Shown here piece by piece: positions 1-6,540 of a DNA stretch of 7,682 bases. Position 1 is the stretch's first letter. Every line of letters starts with the position of its first letter. Below the pieces are notes generated by a model. That model saw only the letters and a program-made list of their open reading frames with translations. It did not search any database and was not told the DNA's origin. The position numbers and the translations under genes are program-made. This stretch comes from Acidobacteriota bacterium (lineage in GTDB: Bacteria > Acidobacteriota > Blastocatellia > RBC074). The DNA lies in contig JABFSD010000767.1 in the NCBI GenBank assembly GCA_013140935.1, positions 1 to 7,682 of the forward strand. The letters run 5' to 3'.

Positions 1-2
1 TC

Positions 3-1235
3 AAAGTAGTGGGCGAGCCATTCAAGCCGAAAAAGCCTGAAGAAATACCTACGGGCACTGTCACATCGCGCGACGTGCTGCCCGAAAAGAAAGACACTTC
101 TTTACGATTCAGCCCCACTGCCGACGCGCAAACCGCCGAAATAAATAAAACCAATTTGTTGCGCAAGGTATTACCGGGACGCGGAAAAACCTCACTCAAG
201 GCCGCTGCCGGTGCGTTGGCCTCGACAACGGCCTTGCAAACTTGGGGCGATCCCTTTGGTTGGACTGACTTGAATTACACCTCTGCCGATGATTGCGGCA
301 AAGAGGTCGGCGACCCGCCGGGCCGCTTGGTAGACAATGGCGCAGGCAGCGGCAATCACCAATTCACCGCACCGATTTTGAATCTGGCAGGGCGCGGCTT
401 AGACCTGCCGTTGGCGCTTACTTACAACTCTCGCGTTTGGCACAAGGCAAGTAACGACATTACTTTCGATATTGATCGTGATTGGCCCGCCCCGGGCTTT
501 TCGTTAGGCTTTGGCAAAATTTCGCAAGCCGGGCTTTCCCATGGTTTCATGGTCATTGATGGGGACGGTACCCGGCACCCTTTCAGTTGTTCCTATGCCT
601 CCATCGGGCCGAACAACGCGCCTGGCATGAAATGTTTCACGATTGATGGGACGTTTATAGATTATGAAGTGGAAGCCGATCCCGCTTCTTATCCGATTGC
701 CAACACCCCCACGAACGCTACGCTAAAGATGCCGGACGGCACGGTTATCACTTATGGCGCTACTGGCACTTATGCCGTCTATCCCACCAGAATTACCGAC
801 CCCAATGGCAATTACATCACGATTGGTTACGTGGGTGGTCAAGGCCCGCGTATTGACACGATTACCGACACGGTAGGGCGCGTGATTACCTTTCACTACG
901 ATTCGATGAACCCCACCTGCCTTACCGCCATCAAGGTACCTGATTTTAGCACTGGTACAACACGCACGCTGGTGCGATTAAACTACACTGACCTGACGCT
1001 GAGTCATGGCTACAACACGGGCAATCCGGTGCCCAAAGTGCGCGCCACCACCTTCAAAATGATCAAGGCGATTTATTACCCGGCGACGGCCACGGGTTAT
1101 TGGTTTGGCGACGCCAACAGCTATTCCCTTTACGGCATGTTGACCAGAGTGAGCGAACGGCGCGGGATGGGTTTTGATAACTCGACGCTGCCAACCAGTC
1201 CGGGAAACCATCACGGCGGGGACGATGTCGCATGA
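3..1235 (+). CDS. Rhs/YD-repeat protein, N-terminal part (5' partial, ends at a frameshift)
   Basis: This is the upstream part of a large Rhs-family protein. Such proteins form a hollow beta-strand shell around a C-terminal toxin and act in interbacterial competition. The frame is open to the left edge; the GTG at 9 has no visible ribosome site and the codons before it are also open, so the true start probably lies outside the window. Counting from that GTG, residues 1-80 are a low-complexity, Lys/Pro/Ala-rich stretch. Residues 116-144 (HQFTAPILNLAGRGLDLPLA, then LTYNSRVW) are the block that opens the Rhs shell in many such proteins. YD-like strands follow, for example DPNGNYITIGYV and DTVGRVITFHYD. 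After PTSPG at 1205 the frame runs into unrelated residues and stops at 1233-1235. The natural continuation (TITAGTMSHEMVYTF) is in the next frame from 1207. I read this as one gene broken by a single-base insertion or a sequencing error. No signal peptide is visible in the part present. Confidence 0.85.
   Translation, partial: KVVGEPFKPKKPEEIPTGTVTSRDVLPEKKDTSLRFSPTADAQTAEINKTNLLRKVLPGRGKTSLKAAAGALASTTALQTWGDPFGWTDLNYTSADDCGKEVGDPPGRLVDNGAGSGNHQFTAPILNLAGRGLDLPLALTYNSRVWHKASNDITFDIDRDWPAPGFSLGFGKISQAGLSHGFMVIDGDGTRHPFSCSYASIGPNNAPGMKCFTIDGTFIDYEVEADPASYPIANTPTNATLKMPDGTVITYGATGTYAVYPTRITDPNGNYITIGYVGGQGPRIDTITDTVGRVITFHYDSMNPTCLTAIKVPDFSTGTTRTLVRLNYTDLTLSHGYNTGNPVPKVRATTFKMIKAIYYPATATGYWFGDANSYSLYGMLTRVSERRGMGFDNSTLPTSPGNHHGGDDVA
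1202..1207 (+). other. Frameshift site in the Rhs gene
   Basis: The run GGGAAA lies exactly where two Rhs reading frames meet. Up to GGA at 1203-1205 the protein reads ...NSTLPTSPG; skipping one base and continuing at 1207 gives TITAGTMSHEMVYTF, a smooth Rhs-like continuation. Removing one A or one G restores a single open frame. The change is one extra base, so the ribosome would have to move +1 to bypass it. A homopolymer sequencing error, a recent mutation or phase variation are all possible; the runs are only three bases long, which makes phase variation unlikely. Confidence 0.75.
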
Positions 1236-4200
1236 AATGGTTTATACCTTCAATGCGCCTTCAACCATTGAGCCGATGTTTACCGCCATGACTGAAACCT
1301 GGGATGGCATCAATCAAAATACCGGTGCGCCCGGCATTAGCGGAACGCCGCTTACCGCTACGACTACCTATCAAGTAACCGAAGAAACCGGACGTCGCTC
1401 GACTCGTATCGTCAGACCTGACAACACGATTAACGTGCAATGGCAAATCGTAGCGCCCGGCCAGTACAACGATGGGCTGTTTTTATTGGAAAAAACCTGC
1501 GCGAGTTTGCCTTGTGGCTATAACGATAGCGCTTTACGGAATTCCAGTGTGGATTGGGAATACCAAAGCGCGCAAACACCACAAAACTATCTCTCACCAC
1601 GCGTAAAGAGAACGCTGGTGCAACCTCGTCCTTATGACGGAACTTACCAACAGGCTACAAATCTGGTAATTCAAACATGGTTTGAATACGGCTCTTACAA
1701 CCGACCGATTCGCATACAAGAATATGGCTTTAGCGGAGCGACGATTCGCTCCACCGAAATAACTTATGATCCCAACGGGTATTATGACGCTGCTTATCGC
1801 CATATTTTGCGCCTGCCAAAAATCGTAGAAGTAAAAGATCACAGCTCAACCCCCGCCGTCGTTAAACAAAAAACCGAATATGTTTATGACACGAATGCGA
1901 TGCTTTCCAACACGCTCAGTGTGATCCAGCACGACCCTGCCTATGATCCGCAGGATATAAACAACTGGAATTACATGACGGATTTTCGGGGCCTGGTAAC
2001 TCAAATAAAACGCTACCCAACTCCCAGTAGCTCAGCCGGAATGGTGACCGAAACGAGAACCTATGATGAAACCGGCAACTTGCTGACCGCCGCGACTTCG
2101 TGCTGCGAACAAACTTCGTTTACCTATTCAAACAACACCTGCTTTGCCTATCCCGAAACGCAAAAACGCGGCTCGGCGAATGATCCCAATGCGCAAGTCA
2201 CGACCAGCGCTATTTATAACGTCAATACCGGCTTGGCGACGCAAACCACTGATGCGAATGGGCGTGTTTCGACCACGAGTTATTGCACCACCGGAACCAA
2301 TTGCACGCCGACGGCTGGTTACACGCCACCAGCCGGTGTGCCGGGTAGCTTGCGCGTCAGGCAGCAGACTTCACCCACGGGCGCAAGAGTCGAATATTGT
2401 TACGACGACACTGCTTTACAGATTAAAGAAACGGCGTATTTGACTGGCACGACCGTGGGAAGCCAGAACCTGAAAACTCTCGATGGCGCAGGCCGCGTTA
2501 CACGCGAGATTGCTTACGGCGCAGCGATGGTGCAAGACATCGTAGACACTCGCTACGACGGCTTGGGTCGCGTCTGGCGACAGACGCGGCCTTATCGAAC
2601 CGGCGAGAATTTGAGTTGGTTTCAAAACACTTATGACCCATTTGACCGCATTAGCGCCGTCTCTCGGTATAAGGAAACGTCCGGCCAAAATCCCGTAATC
2701 ACCTTTGAGGAAACCCTCACTGAAACATTTTATGACGAGACGGCTCAACCAACCGTCGCCGATGCAAATGGCAAAGGAAATACCATTCGCAACAGAGACG
2801 CCTGGGGGCGCGAGCGTTGGGTGCGGTTCGATTGGGCAGGCCGTTTGTGCGAAGTGGTGGAACCGAGTGCGACAGGGAGCGGTGCATTAACCACTACCGG
2901 GCCGCTTAACGACACGCTGACAAAATATGGTTACGATTGTCTGAATAATTTGACGCAGGTTGACCAATGCGTAGTTAGCGGGGTCGGCGAACAAACCCGC
3001 AAATTCCAATACGACGGACTTAGCCGTTTGACTCACCAGAAATTGGCTGAACGTGAGAAGACGTTAGCCAGTGACGGCACTTATTCAGTTGCAAGCGGTA
3101 TATGGAGCGATTTCTTCCAATATGACACGCGCTCCAACCTGATCAACTCCACTGACGCGCGCGGAGTCAAAACCACTTTCAATTACAACAATGATCCACT
3201 CAATCGCTTGCAATCAGTGAGTTACGATAAGCTAAACGTGCCGACTGCTAATCGCCCCAACATTATTGATGCCGCCTCGGTCACCTACGAATACATGGCT
3301 ACCGGCGACTGCACGCGCTTGAGAAAAGTCACCGACGGCGTAGGTACGGATGAGTTCACTTATGACAATGAGGGGCGTTTGAATCAAACCAACCGCGCCT
3401 TCACTGGGCGAACGAGTAGTCCGCTTACGGTCAATTATCAATTCGATGCCTTGGACCGGCTGCAACAAATGACTTATCCGTTGCGCTATGGCACGGGTGA
3501 TGCCGCCGGAAAAGTCGAAGCCATGACCTTTGACGAAACCAGCCGCGTCAACAATCTGACCTACGATAACCGGACTTATGCGTCAGCCGTTTCGTTCAAT
3601 GCTGCCAGCCAAACGACCGCACTGGCCGTAGGTAACGCACAAACCGTTCCGGGCATCGGCACGGGCACGCCGTGGAATGAAACCTACACTTACGAAGAAG
3701 GAACCGGGTTGTTGAGCGGGCAAAAAGTGCAGGCGACAAATTCATCTACCCCTGCGCTCGACTTGAGTTACAGCTATCTCAGGCAAACCGGCGCCGGGCG
3801 CACCGGGCAACTCACCAAAATCGTCAACAATAAAGACAACAGCAGAAATAAGTACTACGAATATGACGCACTCAGCCGGTTGAAGACGGTCTATAGCTAC
3901 ACGGGGACGGCCAGCACCAACCCGATGACGAGTTATCAATGGATGCAAAATTACGGCTTCGACAAATTCGGTAATCGCACGACGGTTAGCAAGACCGGGA
4001 CGATTGCTTATACCGACGGATTAGCTTTATTGAGCTTCACCGATGCACAAAACAAGGTAAGCACCAATCGGATTACCACGGCGGGTTACACCTATGATGA
4101 AGCAGGCAATTTAACTTGCGGACAATCGGAAGGCGGCACATGGCAGAAATATAAATACGACACCGCCGGGCGATTGGTAGAAACCTGGACGAACGATACT

Positions 4201-5511
4201 CCTGCTGTTCAATTGGCTAGTTACAGTTACGGCGCGTCGAACCATCGGCTGAAACAAACCGAATTCACCAATAACGTCGGTACAACGTGCTATTACGCTT
4301 GGGATGGCAATTCGATCATCGGCGAATTCAACGAAATCACCAACGGACTTGCCTGGATGAAGAGTTACCTCTTTTTGGGTGGGCGTCTGCTGGCAACGCA
4401 CGTCCCCGGCAACGGAACGAATGGCATTGTCAATTTGCATCATCCTGATCGGTTGGGTACGCGATTGGTGACCAATGAAACCGGGGGTAGCGTTGCGGCT
4501 GAACAAGTGACGCTGCCTTACGGAACGGCGCTGGACGGCGAATCCTATATGACGCCGACCAATCGGCGCTTCACCAGCTATGACCGCAGTTCCAAGACCA
4601 AGTTGGATTATGCCGTGAACCGGTTTTATAGTTCGTGTCAGGGCCGCTTTACGCAGGTAGACCCAATCGGGATGGCGGCTGTTAGTTTGTCAGATCCGCA
4701 AAGCCTGAACTTGTATGCTTATGTGGGAGGTGATCCGATCAATCGAATTGACCCAGAGGGGCTTTTCTGGGGCGCAGTTGGTCGGTTCTTCAAGGCGCTT
4801 GGCATTGCAATCGCTATAGCTTTCGGGTTTATGGCTGCCGGGCAAGGAGGCAACGTGAATTTCAGGACGCCGGGTTTTAATGGAAATGCAGGGTTACCAG
4901 GCCTGTCAGGAGGCGGAGGCTCTGGATCAAATCCCTTTAGAACACCTGGCTTCAATGGGAACGCAGGCGTGAGTGGAGTGAATAGTTTTCTTGCTGGTCG
5001 AGGTGAAAATCTGGCCAATCTGAGAGGCTTCTTCTCACCGGCAGATGGCGAGTTTCTCGCAAAAGTGTTTGAGGCTTTACAGCAAAGAATTAAGAACCCT
5101 GCTTGCGCTAAACTACTAGGCGGCGCAGAGAACGCGCAGAAGATACTAAATCGAAGCCGTCCTTTTTACGCCAATACCGTTAACCCTAATTATAAGGGCA
5201 CTGACGGCAAGTATTATGACCCTAAAACTGGAAAGCCGACGGCTGTAACCACAGCAATCAAGGAAGCAAACGACCCTAACTCTACTGTGGCTGCTGTATC
5301 GGAAAGAGGCGCTCCGAAGGCAGGAGTTATCGGGCGTAATGTATATTTGAATCACCGATTTTTCCTTCAGGGACTAGCCAATGCGGCAACGATCTATGTT
5401 CACGAGTTAAGGCATAATAATGGGCTAGGCTCTGAAATTGATACAGACTATGAAAGCGAGTATCGAAAAATATCCATCCATTGTGGGACGGGAAACCCAT
5501 ATGATAAGTAA
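1207..5511 (+). CDS. Rhs/YD-repeat protein, shell, core and C-terminal HExxH toxin-like domain
   Basis: This is the downstream part of the same Rhs protein. The frame is open further upstream only to a TTG at 1174 with no ribosome site; the first ATG is at 1225, so this is a continuation rather than an independent start. Residue numbers below count from 1174. YD repeats fill most of it (YDGLGRVWRQ at 461; also YDALSRLKTV, YDTAGRLVET, YDEAGNLTCG). The RHS core covers about residues 1060-1196: YLFLGGRLLATH, HHPDRLGTRLVT, RFYSSCQGRFTQVDPIG, NLYAYVGGDP (1179-1188) and IDPEG, matching the conserved DPxG end where Rhs tips are typically released by self-cleavage. Then come a hydrophobic segment (about 1206-1222), a Gly-rich linker with FRTPGFNGNAG twice (1230-1240 and 1255-1265), and a tip of about 170 residues. 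The tip has Cys1311, HELRH at 1410-1414 (HExxH zinc-peptidase motif), acidic residues after it (Glu1421, Asp1423, Glu1427) and Cys1437. Metallopeptidase toxin activity is inferred from the motif only. Confidence 0.88.
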   Translation, partial: TITAGTMSHEMVYTFNAPSTIEPMFTAMTETWDGINQNTGAPGISGTPLTATTTYQVTEETGRRSTRIVRPDNTINVQWQIVAPGQYNDGLFLLEKTCASLPCGYNDSALRNSSVDWEYQSAQTPQNYLSPRVKRTLVQPRPYDGTYQQATNLVIQTWFEYGSYNRPIRIQEYGFSGATIRSTEITYDPNGYYDAAYRHILRLPKIVEVKDHSSTPAVVKQKTEYVYDTNAMLSNTLSVIQHDPAYDPQDINNWNYMTDFRGLVTQIKRYPTPSSSAGMVTETRTYDETGNLLTAATSCCEQTSFTYSNNTCFAYPETQKRGSANDPNAQVTTSAIYNVNTGLATQTTDANGRVSTTSYCTTGTNCTPTAGYTPPAGVPGSLRVRQQTSPTGARVEYCYDDTALQIKETAYLTGTTVGSQNLKTLDGAGRVTREIAYGAAMVQDIVDTRYDGLGRVWRQTRPYRTGENLSWFQNTYDPFDRISAVSRYKETSGQNPVITFEETLTETFYDETAQPTVADANGKGNTIRNRDAWGRERWVRFDWAGRLCEVVEPSATGSGALTTTGPLNDTLTKYGYDCLNNLTQVDQCVVSGVGEQTRKFQYDGLSRLTHQKLAEREKTLASDGTYSVASGIWSDFFQYDTRSNLINSTDARGVKTTFNYNNDPLNRLQSVSYDKLNVPTANRPNIIDAASVTYEYMATGDCTRLRKVTDGVGTDEFTYDNEGRLNQTNRAFTGRTSSPLTVNYQFDALDRLQQMTYPLRYGTGDAAGKVEAMTFDETSRVNNLTYDNRTYASAVSFNAASQTTALAVGNAQTVPGIGTGTPWNETYTYEEGTGLLSGQKVQATNSSTPALDLSYSYLRQTGAGRTGQLTKIVNNKDNSRNKYYEYDALSRLKTVYSYTGTASTNPMTSYQWMQNYGFDKFGNRTTVSKTGTIAYTDGLALLSFTDAQNKVSTNRITTAGYTYDEAGNLTCGQSEGGTWQKYKYDTAGRLVETWTNDTPAVQLASYSYGASNHRLKQTEFTNNVGTTCYYAWDGNSIIGEFNEITNGLAWMKSYLFLGGRLLATHVPGNGTNGIVNLHHPDRLGTRLVTNETGGSVAAEQVTLPYGTALDGESYMTPTNRRFTSYDRSSKTKLDYAVNRFYSSCQGRFTQVDPIGMAAVSLSDPQSLNLYAYVGGDPINRIDPEGLFWGAVGRFFKALGIAIAIAFGFMAAGQGGNVNFRTPGFNGNAGLPGLSGGGGSGSNPFRTPGFNGNAGVSGVNSFLAGRGENLANLRGFFSPADGEFLAKVFEALQQRIKNPACAKLLGGAENAQKILNRSRPFYANTVNPNYKGTDGKYYDPKTGKPTAVTTAIKEANDPNSTVAAVSERGAPKAGVIGRNVYLNHRFFLQGLANAATIYVHELRHNNGLGSEIDTDYESEYRKISIHCGTGNPYDK
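4861..4968 (+). repeat. Duplicated 11-residue linker peptide in the Rhs protein
   Basis: The peptide FRTPGFNGNAG is encoded at 4861-4893 and again at 4936-4968, with a Gly/Ser-rich spacer (GLPGLSGGGGSGSNP) between them. The two copies are identical in protein but differ at nine of 33 bases, all at third codon positions. The repeat lies between the RHS core end (IDPEG) and the HExxH domain, where a linker or recognition segment would be expected. Confidence 0.85.
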
Positions 5512-6121
5512 CGTTGTTCTTCAAATGCGCTGGAACCTGTTGCGATTCACATTGGCCTTAGTTCTTTGTGCGATAGTTTTCTGCTTAAAAGTAGTTTTTT
5601 CTCAAGGGGGCGTAGAGGCTCAAAAACAATCAAGCGCCACAGCCTCTCGATCTAGCCCTATTAGATTAATCTTGTCGGTTAATAAAAATAGAGTTCGACG
5701 CGGCAGCACGTTCAAGCTGACTGTGTACTTAGAAAATTGGTCTGACAAGCCGATTTATGTCGGGAATCAGCTTCCAGGAAATAATGCGACCTCCTCGCTT
5801 CATTACATTGAAGTCGAAACCTTGAATAGCAGCAGCGCTGCCGTTTTTATTGGGAGCGCCGTGGTCGGTACCCAATGGGAAAAAGGCGCAACCCCTGAGC
5901 AAAAACTGGCGCAAGCTTATACCTTAATTAAGCCTGGCGGAGTACATGGCATATTCGAAAGCGGCCAGATGTTGTTGCCGCAGGGAGGCTATATACTAAC
6001 CGCAAAGTATCATGAAGTAGAAGCAGCGCATTGGTCAGAGAAGGAGCTAAATGCTTTACCATACCCAGTTTTGACTCAAAAACTGATTTCTAACACAGTA
6101 AAAGTAACTGTAATAAAGTAA
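5501..6121 (+). CDS. Exported small protein, candidate immunity partner of the Rhs toxin
   Basis: I do not recognise a named family. From the ATG at 5501 the product is 206 residues. It begins with a signal peptide: basic n-region (MRWNLLR), hydrophobic core to about residue 33 (FTLALVLCAIVFCLKVVF), and a plausible signal peptidase I site after VEA at residue 40. No lipobox is visible. The mature part looks all-beta: PIRLILSVNKNRVRRGSTFK, LTVYLENWSDKPIYVG, and at the end GGYILTAKY and NTVKVTVIK, resembling Ig-like or protease-inhibitor-type beta-sandwiches. The ATG at 5501 overlaps the Rhs stop (5509-5511) by 11 bases, suggesting translational coupling. A weak purine-rich site (GGGACGGGA, 5485-5493) precedes it by 7 bases. 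ATGs at 5438 and 5450 lie further inside Rhs, and the ATG at 5525 would still give the signal peptide but has no ribosome site. Position directly after a polymorphic toxin suggests immunity; export suggests it acts in the periplasm or at the surface. The immunity role is inferred from context alone. Confidence 0.8.
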   Translation: MISNVVLQMRWNLLRFTLALVLCAIVFCLKVVFSQGGVEAQKQSSATASRSSPIRLILSVNKNRVRRGSTFKLTVYLENWSDKPIYVGNQLPGNNATSSLHYIEVETLNSSSAAVFIGSAVVGTQWEKGATPEQKLAQAYTLIKPGGVHGIFESGQMLLPQGGYILTAKYHEVEAAHWSEKELNALPYPVLTQKLISNTVKVTVIK

Positions 6122-6139
6122 AAGAGAGCGCATGAGGGT

Positions 6140-6150
6140 TTATAGCGGTT
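6140..6150 (+). repeat. 11-base edge sequence complementary to the candidate guide
   Basis: TTATAGCGGTT here is an exact inverted match to AACCGCTATAA at 6429-6439. It lies one base outside the subterminal inverted repeat, so it is either the last bases of the element (donor side) or the first bases of flanking target DNA. The match stops at exactly 11 bases on both sides. Confidence 0.55.
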
Positions 6151-6151
6151 C

Positions 6152-6160
6152 TATGAAAGG
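6152..6160 (+). repeat. Subterminal inverted repeat, transposase 3' side
   Basis: TATGAAAGG, inverted relative to CCTTTCATA at 7667-7675; matching resumes two bases further in (GC) for 11/13 overall. It lies 30 bp after the stop codon of the exported-protein gene and probably marks the IS end nearest it. Confidence 0.5.
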
Positions 6161-6164
6161 GAGC

Positions 6165-6170
6165 TGTCAA
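6165..6170 (-). promoter_or_regulatory. Outward TTGACA box (-35 type) at the IS end
   Basis: A perfect -35 consensus on the - strand, facing out of the element. In place, the nearest -10-like word (TATAAA, 6144-6139) is 20 bases away, too far for a good promoter; if active it would run antisense to the exported-protein gene. When the two ends join in a circle, it would instead face TAATAT at 7678-7673 and drive the transposase. Confidence 0.35.
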
Positions 6171-6391
6171 GGAAAACACTTCCCCTGACCTGGCCGTCAT
6201 CGTTTTTTTCTGACAGCCAGCCCCGCTGGTTTGAAATTCACTGTCTGCGTAGTGATTGCACATCATCGTTCCTTGAGTTGCGGCGAAGCCTTGGAGGCAC
6301 CTGTGTCCGCGTTCCGTTGCTAGAATCTGTTGCTCGAATGGCAACCATGGTTCTATTTGAGACTCGCGGCCTATCGCAATTTCAGGTTGTC

Positions 6392-6455
6392 CGCAGGGGC
6401 CTAACGTTTACACAGGGTCTGGATGACCAACCGCTATAATTGAGACTCTCCTGCG
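6392..6455 (-). ncRNA. Candidate bridge-RNA guide stem-loop
   Basis: On the - strand, the transposase sense, CGCAGG (6455-6450) pairs with CCTGCG (6397-6392). Inside it AGAGTCT (6449-6443) pairs with AGACCCT (6420-6414) except for one A/C mismatch. This leaves a terminal loop of 22 bases and a one-sided bulge of 16 bases. The terminal loop carries TTATAGCGGTT (6439-6429), exactly complementary to the - strand AACCGCTATAA at 6150-6140, beside the subterminal repeat at the element's edge. Guide loops matching sequence at the element boundary are the hallmark of IS110/IS1111 bridge RNAs. The full RNA, its ends and the second guide loop are not resolved, and the pairing was found by eye. Confidence 0.35.
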
Positions 6456-6540
6456 ACCTGTGACACGGACGGCTTGGAGCCGCCTACGCATCGCAACTTG
6501 GGCAACTTCGCTGACGCTGATCTGCACCTGTCAACTACGC

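Larger units (their letters stand above)
6122..6540. other. Non-coding region: 3' end of the insertion sequence
   Basis: This 419-base stretch between the exported-protein gene and the transposase holds no convincing gene. From about 6152 on I assign it to the insertion sequence as the long region 3' of the transposase. It contains the subterminal inverted repeat (6152-6160), a TTGACA box on the - strand (6165-6170), a candidate guide-bearing stem-loop (6392-6455), and short hairpins at 6217-6229 (CCAGC/GCTGG), 6329-6345 (GTTGC/GCAAC) and 6468-6484 (GACGGCT/AGCCGCC). A T7 run at 6203-6209 follows a weak 4-bp stem on the + strand (6186-6199) and could end the Rhs transcript, but the stem is too short to call a terminator. 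Confidence 0.6.

Noticed and set aside
1202..1208. GGGAAAC matches a canonical X XXY YYZ slippery site in the correct phase of the first Rhs frame, suggesting programmed -1 frameshifting.
   Set aside because: A -1 slip leads into the frame starting at 1208, but the Rhs continuation is in the frame starting at 1207 and needs +1 (or -2). The direction is wrong, so this is treated as an indel.
1174..1224. Independent translation start for the second Rhs part.
   Set aside because: The codon at 1174 is TTG, no ribosome site precedes it or the ATG at 1225, and residues before 1207 do not look like Rhs.
4111..4506. 131-residue open frame antisense to the Rhs core.
   Set aside because: It lies wholly opposite conserved Rhs coding sequence and its product has no recognisable features.
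6011..6031. HEVEAAH in the exported protein looks like a metal-protease motif.
   Set aside because: The spacing is HExxxxH, not HExxH, and the region looks all-beta, so it is not a zincin site.
6186..6209. Rho-independent terminator for the Rhs operon (stem followed by seven Ts).
   Set aside because: The stem is only 4 bp with a 6-base loop, and three bases separate it from the T run. Too weak to call, although termination in this area is plausible.
6090..6344. 84-residue open frame on the - strand between the transposase and the exported-protein gene.
   Set aside because: It crosses the predicted IS end into the 3' end of the exported-protein gene, has no ribosome site and no recognisable domain.
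6140..6439. The 11-bp inverted pair could be the ends of a 300-bp MITE.
   Set aside because: No target duplication flanks it, and one arm lies just outside the subterminal repeat of the IS while the other is in a loop; a guide/edge relation explains it better, though a MITE is not excluded.
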